A stretch of DNA of 64,000 nt from Asterias rubens (Eukaryota > Echinodermata > Asteroidea > Forcipulatida > Asteriidae): assembly GCF_902459465.1 (NCBI RefSeq), contig NC_047065.1, positions 9,183,521-9,247,520 on the forward strand, read 5' to 3'. Position 1 is the first letter of the stretch, and each line of letters opens with the position of its first letter. The notes under the pieces were generated by a model. The model did no database searches. It had not been told where the DNA came from and saw only the letters and a list, made by a program, of their open reading frames with translations. Shown here in pieces: positions 44,296-54,885 of this stretch. The position numbers and the translations under genes were made by a program.

Positions 44296-44454
44296 TGTAG
44301 TAACTTGCAAAGTAGCTCTCTATATAGCGCCCTCTCTTGGTTGTTACTGTTTAGTATTATTGTTGTTTACAAAATGGCTGCTGTTGAGTTCAGTCTTGTT
44401 TAATAAAGCTACGTTCAGTTCAGTAAAGAATCATCTCCACGACTGGTTATAACA
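44296..44454 (+). repeat. Ty3 3' LTR
   Basis: 159 bp, with two substitutions relative to the 5' LTR (GCTCTC for GCTTTC, AATCATC for AATCGTC). It is followed by TATATATA, as at the other end. Confidence 0.93.
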
Positions 44455-44537
44455 TATATATATATATTTTTTTTTTCCGTTTCTTTTTGTTAAATTTTTG
44501 ATTTTTTCTTTTCTTATTTGCCGGGTCGAGGTGAGGG

Positions 44538-44646
44538 TGGGGGAGGGGGGGGTGTGTGATTTCAGATAAGAATAAAAGTCTTTTATTACTTAAGGGGGAG
44601 GGGGGGGTGTGATTTCAGATAAGAATAAAAGTCTTTTATTACTTAA
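44538..44646. repeat. G-rich direct duplication, ~53-bp unit
   Basis: GGGGGAGGGGGGG, then GTGTGATTTCAGATAAG and AATAAAAGTCTTTTATTACTTAAG occur twice in succession. Confidence 0.85.
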
Positions 44647-44649
44647 GTG

Positions 44650-44795
44650 AGAAATTACCTGTTTCTCAAAAACTACGTTACTTCAGAGGGAGTCGTTTCC
44701 CACAATGTGAACAGCTCTCCAATGCTCACTACCAAGTAAGTTTTTAAGTTAATATTTGTTTTGAGTAATTACCAAACGTGTACCTTCCCTTTAAT
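44650..44795. mobile_element. Partial MITE related to M1
   Basis: TTTCTCAAAAACTACGTTAC, CAGAGGGAGTCGTTTCCCAC and the end TAATTACCAAACGTGTACC correspond to the right half of M1. The left half is missing. Confidence 0.6.
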
Positions 44796-45350
44796 ACAAG
44801 CAAAACTAAAAGTATGTTATTTAAAACTCAAGCTAAACTTCGCCGTATTGAAGAAAGTTTACATGTGAAGATCAGTGACAATATCGTTGACAATGTTGAT
44901 CATTTTAAGTACGTAGGTGTCTGGCTAGATCAATCTTTATCTTGGAGTGTGCACTTTGAGAAGATTACTAAGACTGTTAATAAACGTAAGGGGGTTCTCC
45001 GGAGGATAAGAAGTGTTCTTCACCAACATACTTTAAACTTGTTGAACAAAACTCTGATTCTCCCTCACTTTGATTATTGTGAAGCTGTTTGGGGCAACTC
45101 GGCCAAAGTTTTTCTTTCCACACTTGATACAATCCAAAACAGTGCTGGTAAAGCTATCCTTTTCCACCTTTTCCTCCCAAGCTAATCTCGTTCCCCCACT
45201 GCCTAAAACCAACTCAGGAAAACAAAATTTTGCTGCTAGTGGGGTCAACTCATTTAACCAACTCCCCTTACACTAAAAAATCCCTTGCCATGCACTGTAG
45301 CAAGTTTTAAAGTTCAGTACAAAGATTTGAGTTTTTTTATATAATGTTTT
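44796..45350 (+). pseudogene. LINE reverse transcriptase C-terminal fragment (LINE E)
   Basis: The open part (to 45184) reads TSKTKSMLFKTQAKLRRIEE, HFKYVGVWLDQSLSWSVHFE, RRIRSVLHQHTLNLLNKTLI and LPHFDYCEAVWGNSAK, the thumb and post-RT region of a non-LTR retrotransposon (the YLGV..D..L.W motif). About 50 codons seem deleted before NFAASGVNSFNQLPL. The catalytic core is absent. Confidence 0.82.
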
Positions 45351-45569
45351 TCCTGGCTGGACCAGATTTTAACCTTTGTCTTTATTGTATATTTTACTTG
45401 TTGTAAAGTTTTTGTGCTGTTGTCATATATCCGTAGTCTTTCTATTTTTAATATTAATCAATATGTTATTTTAAATATATTTTTATATTAATAAAAATTT
45501 TAAAATGTTTGTAGTTGCTGGGCACCTCTGGAAAACAGTGTTCTATAAAAGAGGTTTCCCCAGGGTAAG

Positions 45570-45600
45570 GAAGAAATAAATAAATAAATAAATAAATAAA
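45570..45600. repeat. (AAAT)n run before Helitron terminus
   Basis: A simple AAATAAATAAAT run, perhaps the tail of LINE E, directly adjoins the Helitron CTAG terminus at 45602. Confidence 0.7.
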
Positions 45601-45601
45601 A

Positions 45602-46481
45602 CTAGAAATTTAGAGTTTGTAAAACAAACTCTAGGTGTTCGGATGTGTGGAAGGGGTTGTTTCACAAGTATGTACACTTTACTAGTCACAATAAAAAAGC
45701 ACCAATTAAAGCAACCATCTGCTAGAGGGCGCACTTATTTTTGGTGACGTCATCGGTATTATTTTTTTAAACCAGACCTTTGCCAGACTTGTATTAAGTG
45801 ATTGTAAACCATCAAAACGTGTCATTTCAACCTAAAAGCTTTAAATAATGCCTTTTCAAAGCGTTTTTACAGTCACTTCCGGTTTAGACAGATCAAAAGG
45901 TCAAGAAAAGGTCACCAACATATCCATTGTTGTGAAGTTTGTAAAGTACTTTCATATAATGTATAGATTGTCAAAATAGCTTATGTGGTTGAGGAAATAT
46001 GAACTTATGAAATATTGACGACCGTAGAAGAGACTAACAAACAGTAAGTACATGTATGTTTAAAACGCCTTGAACGTAGACTATTGTACGCGAAGCTTTT
46101 TCACGCTCTATGGGTGATCACTGGAGCGTGACTTTGCCACACCGCTAGTTCAATACACGTGGTGTAGGCCTACGTGTTAAATGTGTATGCACATACCAAT
46201 GGGGGATTTACGTAGTTCTTTAGAAATTAATTTTGAATTTTTGAGCCGGAAGACAAGGTCAAAATGGGGTTATGTCTGTGAGGCGTTTACGGAGTTTTTA
46301 ATGGCCTTTCCGAAGATGTGTTGATTGTAAGAATTCCTTATGTGGATCAAAAGTCATCATGACGTAACTCCCACGGTTTGCTCTTCTAATGAATATCTAA
46401 CTATGTGCGAAGTTTCAAGTTCATATGAGTTTGGGAAAGGTATTTTTGTTAGCGGACATGGAAGATTCAGAAGAAGAAGAA
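45602..46481 (-). mobile_element. Non-autonomous Helitron-like element, copy H2
   Basis: The terminus on the plus strand is A|CTAG (45602-45605), with hairpin AGAGTTTGT/ACAAACTCT at about 45613-45632 and AGGTGTTCGG after it. The body includes GTGACGTCATCGG, a CACTTCCGGTTTAGAC block and part of the ~146-bp unit. It runs to a GAAGAAGAAGA end at 46481 and is directly followed by the CTAG of the next copy. Joined 3'-end/5'-end copies are typical of tandem Helitron insertions. It has no coding content. Confidence 0.62.
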
Positions 46482-49281
46482 GAACTAGACATAGAATTTT
46501 TGTTAATTACAAAAATCAATGTTCGGTTGGGCGTTACGTGATGACGTAGTTCAAAAACATTGAACCATAAAGATTAATTTTTCTACAACGTGTCGTTAAT
46601 TTTTATAGTTAAACTTGTGTCACAGTTTTTAACGACTCCTTTTTTTTTCACAAATGCAACATTTTTGTGTGAGATTGGCTTTAGGTTTTAATTTGCAATT
46701 TATGGAAACCCTTTTACAATTTAGCTACCCCTGCACGGGATGATGTACACAGATTTGATAATCAACAGCGCCCTCTTTTGTTGGACAAACGAGAGCTCTG
46801 TTGGGATTCCCCCCAAAACGTTCCCGCCATATGATTTTTACACATTTTAAACATTGTTTTATTGTTATTTAATACCTGATGACGTCATTATGACGTAATT
46901 AGGCCTGTGTTGTCTTAAAAATACTAAGGTTCAACTATCTGTTGAGTTTCAAGGTTCAAATCGATCTCAATCTTGAGTTATGCTGAGATAAGCTCAAAAG
47001 TAGTTTTTTTTATGAAAAAAACACGAAGGCGAACTTTGACCCAGGGTAATGACCCGGAAGTTAAGGTCGTACGATTTTGGCGTTAACTTTTCAAATGTTT
47101 CCCAAGTCTTTATCTATCCGATGCCCAAGTATGAACATCATCGCTTTTATATTAGTTGAGATACATCAACAAGCAAATGATAATTTTTGAACATTAAAAA
47201 CCCTGTCATGACGTCATCAATGACGTCATCATTCCAAAAAAGTGGCGGTTTCATCAACTCACTGGTGCCTATGTACATAGTAAGTTTTAAGTTTATACAA
47301 GCTTAACTTTTGTTTAAAAGTAAGTTTTAAGTTTGTACAAGCTTTACTTTTGTTTAAAATTGCTTGGGAAGGTTCAGAGGGAAAGAAGAACACGAGGAAA
47401 ATTAAATCTATGAACAGATTGTTGATAGCTTTTTAATTTTCACAGAAAGTAAAAGTGTAAATCTATTACATTTATACCTTTCTTTGCAGAGAAAATAAAT
47501 GCTACTTTAGGTTAATACTTATTAAAGCGATGTATTTTATTAGTAAAGAGCTAACTATGTGCAAAGTTTGAAGGTTTTGTGATCCTTGTGATGTTTAACT
47601 CAAGAGTAAACTTCTTAAAAGGTTAACTGGATTTGGGGAAACTTTATACAAAACAACAGTTTACTAATTTTAGACTTGTGAAGTAAATAACTGTAAAAGA
47701 CTTATTTATTAAGTATTACAGAGGTTTCGCAAGTGTACGACACGGGTACAGATACAACTACGATAACTGGGATGCACGTTATGCATGATGCATGACTTTG
47801 TTAGGCATTAAATAAGCACTTATTTTGAAAAGCAATGATTTGTACACAAAGCTTTACCGTGTAGCGCGCTAAACACTGCCGTGAGTGCCGGATAGAAACA
47901 CCCTTCACGAGTCGATGTCACGAATCCGCTTCCCGGTGTTTGATCAAAACATAACCAATGTTCGTTTTTTTCTGGTTGCATTTTCTCACATAATTAAAAG
48001 TCATACGAATCACTGAAGTAGGTGGCCATCTCAGCGAAGCTTCGTCTTTAATTCCGTTTTGATAATTAGGCTAAGCCATGAGAAGGGCGAACAGGGGAAC
48101 AATTTGACGCCGAATATGAGCGGACTTCAATTGTAAAATGTTGGTACACCATTAAACTAGCGCTACGTTGTAAGTACAATGACCTGAGACTTGTCAAAAC
48201 ATGAATGGAAATCACGCGTACAGTCAAACGATGCACTATTCCGAGCAGAACACACAGGCCTCGTGGACTGATAAAGGTGTGATCAATGGAGCGGAACGGC
48301 CAGCGGCGCTTTTGCAGTGTTCTCAGTTATCACGCGGGTCAACACATCCGTGGGCTTTATCGTCCGATTTCGACGAGAGTTTCAGGTCAAATTGGTATCA
48401 TCTCTGTGGGAAAGTTTGAGCAGGATCACTCATCTATAACGGGATGCAAAATTTATGTTGAAATGTTACGTAGTTTTAGAGATCAAAATTTGTAAAATTG
48501 TTCAACTTTTGGTTTGAACCGGAAGTCAAGGTCAAATGGGGTCATTTTGTGTGTAGCGTTTTTTGAAGTTTGATCGACCTGTCCGATGATATGTAGATTG
48601 TCAAAATCCACCATGTGGTTCAGGAGTTATGATTTTTTTTAAATATTTAACGTTGATTTGTTGTAATTCAAAACCTGATGACGTCATCATGACATCATTA
48701 AGTTTGTGTGGTCTTGATATTAAGGTTCAATTGTCTGATGAGTTTCAATGTTAAATTCCATATCAATCTTGAGTTATGACAACAAATTGTCTTTTTTTAC
48801 AAAAAAAACACAAAAAAACACAAAGGCAGAGTTTGACCTTCCGGTACGACCGGAAGATGAGGTCATACGATTTTGGCATTAACTTTTCAAATGTTGTCCA
48901 AGTCTTTATCGATCTGATGCCCAAGTATGAACATCATAGCTTTTATATTCGTTGAGATACAGCAAAAAGCAAATGTCGTTTTTCAACTTTAAAAACCTTG
49001 CCATGACGTCATCAATGACGTCATCATTCCAAAAAAGTGGCGGTTTCGTCTACTCACTATTGCCTATGTACATAGTAAGTTTGAAGTTTGTACAAGCTTT
49101 ACTTTTGTTTAAAAGTGCTGGAGAAGGTTCGCAGGGAAAGAAGAACGCGAGGAAAAAAAAAAAAAAAAACAGAACAATAACAATAGTTGTTCGGCTGTTG
49201 GCCGAACACCTAAAAAATAAAAATAAAAATAAAAAACATAACAATAACAATAGTTGTTCGGCTGTTGGCCGAACACCTAAG
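46482..49281 (-). mobile_element. Helitron-like copies H5, diverged subfamily, with internal duplication
   Basis: It begins with CTAG at 46482-46485 and hairpin ATTTTTGT/ACAAAAAT. A ~500-bp block (GATGACGTCATTATGACG to GAAAGAAGAACACGAGG, 46873-47395) recurs at 48669-49160, so at least two copies are present. The 1.2 kb between them (47396-48668) is not recognised and may be an insertion. Two hairpins of the GTTGTTCGGC...GCCGAACACC family close it (49185-49278). Confidence 0.5.
49185..49278. repeat. Two tandem hairpins GTTGTTCGGCTGTTGGCCGAACACC
   Basis: Both copies have the stem TGTTCGGC/GCCGAACA with a small loop and are separated by an A-rich spacer of about 40 bases. Confidence 0.85.
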
Positions 49282-50286
49282 AAGTACGTGAGGCATTTTC
49301 ATATGATGTATAGATTGTCAAAATAGCTTTTGTGGTCGAGGAAATGTGAACTGATGAATAATGACGACTGGAGAAGAGACTAACTAACCGGAAGGGAAAT
49401 GTTTGCTGAAAACGCCTTGAAAACAGACTACGTACTTAATGCCCTTTCATATGATGTATAGATTGTCAAAATAGCTTCTGTGGTTGGAGCCTGATGCATA
49501 ATGACAACTGAAGAAGAGACTTACTAACCGGAAAAGAAATGTTGGTTGAAAATGCCTTGAAAATAGACTAAATACGAAGCTATTTATAGGAGAAGAAAAA
49601 ATAAAATAAATAAATAAATAATACAAAATTTGGTCGCCAATTGGTCTCCATCCAACTACTAACCAAGCCCGATTTTGCTTAACTTTAGTGATCGGACGGG
49701 AACCGGTGTTATCAACGCAATACGGTCGTAGATAATATACAATAAATTCGATTTGAATCAGAAGACAAGGTCAAAAGGTTAAACGCCTTGAACGAAGACC
49801 GTTCTACATGAAGCTTTTTCGCGCTCTATGGATGATCACTGAAGCGTGACTCTCCCGCACAGCTAATACACTACACGTTGTGTGTATGCCTAAGTGTAAT
49901 GTTTATGCACATACCAACGGGGGATTTACGTTGTTCTTTAGACGTGAATTTTGAAATTTTCAACCTCTCTTTTGAACCGGAAGACAACATCAAAATGGGG
50001 TTATGTCTGTGAGGCATTTACGGAGTTTTTAATGCCCTTTCCGATGATGTATTGATTGTAAATCCGTCATGCAGATCAAAAGTTATGATTTTTTGAAATA
50101 ATAAACTTTGAATTAGTGTATCTCGTCAACTGATGACGTCATCGTGACGTAAAAACTTTTGTATCATCAACTGGTTATTGTCTACCTGTGTGCAAAGTTT
50201 CAACTTAATGCAAGCTTCGCATCTATGCTTTTTCTTGCGGACAATCGACAGCGAGAAGAATAAGAAAAAAAACCCCAAAAAAAAAA
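49282..50286 (-). mobile_element. Helitron-like copy with two 146-bp units and a 5S-like cassette
   Basis: Two units (TTTTCATATGATGTATAG through GCCTTGAAAACAGACTA) at 49282-49560 are followed by an (AAAT)n run, the 5S-like cassette (49643-49732), a CGCGCTCTATGGATGATCAC block and the common GATGACGTCATCGTGACG and TTGCGGACAATCGACAGCG blocks. It ends against the next CTAG at 50287. Confidence 0.6.
49643..49732 (-). repeat. 5S rRNA-like cassette, copy 2
   Basis: On the minus strand it reads TCTACGACCGTATTGCGTTG, ACACCGGTTCCCGTCCGATC, GTTAAGCAAAATCGGGCTTG and a C-box-like TTGGATGGAGACC with one base missing. It is a decayed but clear 5S rRNA relative. Confidence 0.78.
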
Positions 50287-50570
50287 CTAGATATAGTGTT
50301 TGTAGAAACAAACACTAGGTGTTCGGCTATTGTTGGGTCAGTGTTTGAATAAATGAAACAAGTATTGTTAATAGCTCGTCAAATTACAAAGAAATCAAAA
50401 CCAAACAGTTTTCTCGATGTGTAATAATTTTATAGAAAAAGCATCAAAAAGTGTACATTTCAACCTAAAAGCCTTTAAATACTGCCTTTTCAAAGCATTT
50501 TACAGGCTCTTCCAGTTTAAAAAGGTCAAAAAGTCAAGAGAAGGTCACCAACATACCCATTTTTGTGGAA

Positions 50571-51145
50571 TACGTGAGGCCCTTTCATATGATGTATAGA
50601 TTGTCAAAATAGCTTTTGTGGTTGAGGAAACGTGAACTGATGAATAATGGCGACTGGAGAAGAGCCTAACTAACCAGAAGGGAAATGTTTGTTGAAAACG
50701 CCTTGAAAACAGACTACGTACGTAAAGCCCTTTCATATGATGTATAGATTGTCAAAATAGCTTTTGTGGTTGAGGACATAGGAACTTATGCATAATGACG
50801 ACTGGAGAAGAGACTAACTAACCGAATAGGAAATGTTTTTTGAAAACATCTGAAAACAGACTACATACGTAAAGCCCTTTCATATGATATATAGATTGTC
50901 AAAATAGCTTGTGTGGTTGAGGACATAGGAACTTATGCATAATGACGACTGGAGAAGAGACTAACTAACCGAAAAGGAAATGTTTGTTGAAAACACCTTG
51001 AAAACAGACTACGTACGTAAAGCCCTTTCATATGATGTATAGATTGTCAAAATAGCTTGTGTGGTTGAGGATATGGGAGCTTATGCATCATGACGACTGG
51101 AGAAGAGACTAACTAGGAGGAAAATCTTTGTTGAAAACGCCTTGA
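50571..51145. repeat. Four tandem ~147-bp units inside H3
   Basis: Starts near 50571, 50717, 50864 and 51011. Each carries CCCTTTCATATGATGTATAG, TTGTCAAAATAGCTT, a GTGGTTGAGGA block, ACGACTGGAGAAGAGACTAA and CTTGAAAACAGACTA. Confidence 0.9.
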
Positions 51146-51226
51146 AAACAGACTAAAGCGAAGCTATTTATAGGAGAAAAAAAAATTAAATACAAAAGTA
51201 AACCGTACAAATTTTGGTCGCCAAGT

Positions 51227-51307
51227 GGTCTCCCATCCAAATACTGACTGGGCCCGATTTTGCTTAACTTTAGTGACAGGTGTTATCAACGCAGTATGGT
51301 ACGCAGA
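51227..51307 (-). repeat. 5S rRNA-like cassette, copy 3
   Basis: Minus-strand text GTTGATAACACCTGTCACTA, AAGTTAAGCAAAATCGGGCC and AGTATTTGGATGGGAGACC shows 5S internal promoter elements. About ten bases in the middle of the 5' half are deleted. Confidence 0.75.
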
Positions 51308-51355
51308 CTAAAACGATCAACACGTGGTGCAGAGCGTGACTATGCTCCTCAATGC

Positions 51356-51925
51356 ACCGCATACTTACACGTGGTGACCGCAATGCACCGCATGCTTACA
51401 CGTGGTGACAAAGTACATGTATATGTAATTGTAAAATCTTTACGCGCAATCAATGGGGGAATTTTGTAGTTCTTTATACATGAATTTTAGAATGTTCAAC
51501 CTCGATTTTGAACCGGAAGACAAAACCAAAATGGGGTCATGTCTGTGAGGTGTTTACGGAGTTTTTAATGCCCTTTCCGATGATGTATTGATTGTCAAAA
51601 TCCGTCATGCAGATCAAAAGTTATGATTTTTTGAAATAATACCGCATACTTACACGTGGTGACCGCAATGCACCGCATACTTACACGTGGTGACAAAGTA
51701 CATGTACATGTAATTGTAAAATCTTTACGCGCAATCAATGGGGGTATTTTGTAGTTCTTTATACATGAATTTTAGAATTTTCAACCTCGATTTTGAACCG
51801 GAAGACAAGATCAAAATGGGGTCATGTCTGTGAGGCGTTTACGGAGTTTTTCATGCCCTTTCCGATGATGTATTGATTGCAAAAATCCGTCATGCAGATC
51901 AAAAGTTATGATTTTTTGAAATAAT
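51356..51925. repeat. 285-bp direct tandem duplication inside H3
   Basis: ACCGCATACTTACACGTGGT to AGTTATGATTTTTTGAAATA is repeated immediately (51356-51640 and 51641-51925) with only scattered differences. Each half starts with an inner 30-bp duplication of the ACCGCAT..TTACACGTGGTG text. Confidence 0.92.
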
Positions 51926-52139
51926 AAACTTTGAATAAGTGTATCTCGTCAACTGATGACGTCATCGTGACGTAACAACTTTTGCATCATCTACTGGTTA
52001 TTGTCTACCTGTGTGCAAAGTTTCAACTTAATGCAAGCTTCGCGTCTATGCTTTTTCTTGCGGACAATCGATAGCGAGAAGAATAAGAAAAACCAAAAAA
52101 GAAGAAAAAAAAAAGAAAAAAAAACGAACAAAATCAATG

Positions 52140-52332
52140 AGTTGTTCGGGCTGTTGCCCGAACACCTAAAAAACGAACAAAATCAATGAGTTGTTCGGGC
52201 TGTTGCCCGAACACCTAAAAAAAAAAAAAACAATAACAAAAGGTGTTCGGAGCTGTGCTCTGCTCCGAACACCTAATAAAAAAAAAACGAACAAAAATAA
52301 GAGGTGTTCCAGGCTGTTGGCCCGAACACCTC
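52140..52332. repeat. Array of four hairpins ending in CCGAACACCT
   Basis: Stems: GTTCGGG/CCCGAAC (twice, 52144-52163 and 52193-52212), AGGTGTTCGGAGC/GCTCCGAACACCT (52241-52274) and GAGGTGTTCC..GGCCCGAACACCTC (52301-52332). Each is followed by an A-rich run and ACGAACAAAA-type text. Confidence 0.88.
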
Positions 52333-52690
52333 AATATATTGACTAGAGCGCTAACACCCCGTTATACACGCACTAAGGTTTTGAAGCTGTGTGGGCGCAT
52401 CAATGTTTATGTACAAACCAATACAAAAGCTTGAAATTTTGTACAGCAATTGTACGGCTATTTGCATGATGTGCCATCGAATCAAAAAATGCAGCAAATG
52501 GGAAACAATCTGTCGATGTGCGTACAAACTGTGAGCGTCATGAGGCGCATATTAAGCTTGGGCGATATTGCTTTTATTTTCCCACGATGTATCGTCAACA
52601 GAATATCGCGATATTCGATTATATTGCGATTGATATTTGAAGTTTAAAATTGTGACATCTTACTACGCCACATTTTATTACCCAAAACAA
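52333..52690. other. VAP intron between Helitron copies, nothing recognised
   Basis: About 360 bases without repeat or coding signal that I could support. Confidence 0.5.
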
Positions 52691-52696
52691 AATTAA

Positions 52697-53220
52697 CTAG
52701 ACATTGAGAGTTTGTGAACAAACTCTAGGTGTTCAGTTTCGGAGAGTAAAAGCTTGGTGTAAAAAAACAAATATTGCAACTTGCTTTGTTCTCAAGATTT
52801 CTAATAAATTATCAAAATTGCAAAAATTGTCAAAACAGCATGATGACGTCATCATGATGTCATTTCGCAATAAGTTAATGTCCTTGAGTAACAATTCACC
52901 AAGTTTCACCTCAGTTGAACTTTTGGTTTGGCAGACACACAGCTTTGAAAAGTGCACCTTTAAAGCAATACCGCGTGACACATGATGATGTCATCAAGCT
53001 AAGACTCCACAGATATGTTGCTATTATGAAGGAGATTATTTATATAAATTTTGAAACAATTGTCATAAACTCTGCCACAGACATTAGTAGAAGTGTATTT
53101 TGAGGGCACTCTTACAATTGGTGACATAATCGGTATTATTTTTAAAAACCAGACCTTTGCCCAAGTTGTATTGTGTAATGGTAAAGCATCAAAAGGTGTA
53201 CATATTAACCTAAAAGTCAT
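52697..53220 (-). mobile_element. Helitron-like copy H4, interrupted by BEL remnant
   Basis: CTAG at 52697-52700 with hairpin GAGAGTTTGT/ACAAACTCT, then AGGTGTTCAG, GATGACGTCATCATGATGTC and AAACCAGACCTTTGCCC. It ends abruptly at 53220, in a stretch matching H2, where a TGTTATCTCC LTR begins. Confidence 0.6.
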
Positions 53221-54506
53221 TGTTATCTCCGCCGATAAGTGTGTTTGTTGTATTGTATTATCATTATTGCTTCATGGTATTATCCCAAGGTATTTCTAGT
53301 ATTGTCCAGCCTGCCTTCTGAGTCATAAAATAAAATAATAAAAATGGCTGCCTTTTCACCTGTTTGATTACTAGGGCTGTTCATGTAGAGAAGTTAGATT
53401 CATTAGACACAGATTCTTTTCTAAATGGGTTTAGGCATTTTGTTGCACGTAGAGGTTATCCAAAGGTAGTATTTTCTGATAATGGTACTAATTGAGTAGG
53501 AGGAGAGTCCGAATTAAGGAAGAGTATTGAAAGTATCTCTCGTAAATGTGTAGACGCTTTCTGTTAAAGAAAATAAAGTGTGGCACTTCAAACCTCCTAC
53601 TGCATCCCACATGGGGGGAGCTTGGGAGCGCTTGATTGCTGTGATTAAGAGAGTAATGGTAGCTATCCTCCCCAGAGCAGTCAGACTTACAGATGAAATC
53701 TTGGAAACTCTGTTTTGTGAAATAGAATGCATTGTCAATGGGCGTCCATTGACCAAGCTCAGTGACGACCCATGTGACCCGCCCCACTTACACCTAATCA
53801 TTTGTTACTTTTGAGGCATGGTGCTTGTATACCACCGGGGAAGTTTGACTCTGCTGATGCTCTTCGCAGGCGCTGGAAACATGTGCAGCATCTTGCTGAC
53901 CAATTTTGGCGTAAATGGCTCAAGCTTTATTTACCAGAGCTGCAGAGGCGTTCCAAGTGGTTTGATGTAACAAATAATTTGGCTATTGGTGATTTGGTAA
54001 TGCTCATGGACGAAATGACTCCGAGGAGTCTGTGGCCTTTAGCATTAGTTAGCGGTGTCACTAGTGGTAGGGACGGTTTGATTAGATCAGTCAAAGTCAA
54101 AACCCGTACTTCCGAGTTTGTACGTCCAATAAGCAAGTTAGTCTTGTTGGAATCCGCTAATAAACTTCCCACTGGTGATTAATTAATCTTGTTAATAATT
54201 ACAGTATTGATCAATCCCGTCTACGGCTTTTGCTATAAACATTTTTTTTTATTGTTCTGATTATGATTACTTAAACATTTTGCTATTTGGTTATCTGTTA
54301 TGGAGTTTGCGAGTATGGTATCGTACCTTTAGCACTAATATTTATGTGTGTATTTGTAGTCACACCAGCAGTCCTTTGATTATTACTTTATTGATATTAA
54401 TATTTAGAATATAATTCATTCATTGGTGGGAGTGTTATCTCCGTCGATAAGTGTGTTTGTTGTATTGTATTATCATTATTGCTTCATGGTATTATCCCAA
54501 GGTATT
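53221..54506 (+). mobile_element. Decayed BEL/Pao remnant 2 with short LTR pieces
   Basis: A 74-bp sequence starting TGTTATCTCCGCCGATAAG is present at 53221-53294 and again at 54433-54506, preceded there by the purine-rich GGTGGGAG. These look like the starts of a 5' and a 3' LTR. Between them only integrase survives, so most of the element was deleted. The right end of the 3' LTR is not known because a SINE is inserted in it. Confidence 0.75.
53349..54182 (+). pseudogene. BEL/Pao integrase remnant
   Basis: In broken frames it reads [37 protein letters not shown], a stop (TGA 53493-53495), KPPTASHMGGAWERLIAVIK with the catalytic Glu, CIVNGRPLTKLSDDP, then a frame change. The C-terminus (53802-54182) contains LRRRWKHVQHLADQFWRKWL and ends RPISKLVLLESANK. 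It is clearly a different, older BEL lineage than the element at 36799. Confidence 0.88.
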
Positions 54507-54562
54507 ATCGTTTATATTCAGTATTTATTATTTTGCTTGGAAATGTTTGTCAGCGTATAAAT

Positions 54563-54885
54563 TGGGTGGCATGGTTGGTGTGTGCGTAAAGCGCTCGCAT
54601 CTCACCAAGGTGACCCCGGTTCGATTCCCGGACGGGGCCATATGTGAGTTGAGTTGTGCGTTGGTTCTCTGCTGTGCCACGAGGGTTTTCCAGAACATCC
54701 GGTTTTCCTCCCTCAGGAAAAATCAAACACATTCGATCGTGGCTGTGCTCCGTGGTCATAATGGGTTGATGTGGCTGGCAGCCAAAGGCGCCCTTGCATG
54801 CCTGCTTCTCGAACACGTTGAAGCCGCGTCCTTCGCAATTCAGCTCTTAGCTGTAAGTAAGGATGAGTAGCCCCCCCCCAAATTA
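54563..54885 (+). mobile_element. tRNA-derived SINE inside LTR remnant
   Basis: A TGGTTGGTGTGTGCG A-box-like region and a perfect B box GGTTCGATTCC (54619-54629) are followed by a non-tRNA body and an ATTATTATTATT tail. TAAATT occurs at both sides as a possible target duplication. The 139-codon ORF through it is not a gene. Confidence 0.75.

Larger units (their letters stand above)
32331..44454 (+). mobile_element. Ty3 (Mag/SURL-like) LTR retrotransposon, complete, hosting a BEL/Pao element
   Basis: Two 159-bp LTRs (32331-32489 and 44296-44454) begin TG, end CA and differ at two bases. A primer-binding site matching tRNA-Ser (TGGCGACGAGG at 32492-32502) and a purine tract before the 3' LTR (about 44282-44294) complete the structure. 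TATAT flanks both ends, consistent with a 5-bp duplication in a TA-rich target, although that target is low-complexity. Without the nested BEL element (36799-44171 plus one CCTAA) it is about 4.75 kb. It carries one gag-pol frame with two stops. Confidence 0.93.
50287..52332 (-). mobile_element. Helitron-like element, copy H3, longest
   Basis: CTAG at 50287-50290 with hairpin AGTGTTTGT/ACAAACACT marks its 3' terminus on the minus strand. Inside are four ~147-bp units (about 50571-51145), a 5S-like cassette (51227-51307), an exact-looking 285-bp direct duplication (51356-51640, 51641-51925), the common 5'-end blocks and four hairpins (52140-52332). There is no coding content. Confidence 0.65.

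Noticed and set aside
48201-48495. Two overlapping ~70-codon ORFs
   Set aside because: There is no motif, no splice context and no similarity that I recognise; they fit chance in this region.
54563-54640. tRNA gene with perfect B box
   Set aside because: The 5' half does not fold as a tRNA, and a SINE body with (ATT)n tail follows.
54451-54870. 139-codon ORF
   Set aside because: It runs through an LTR start and a SINE and has no protein motif.
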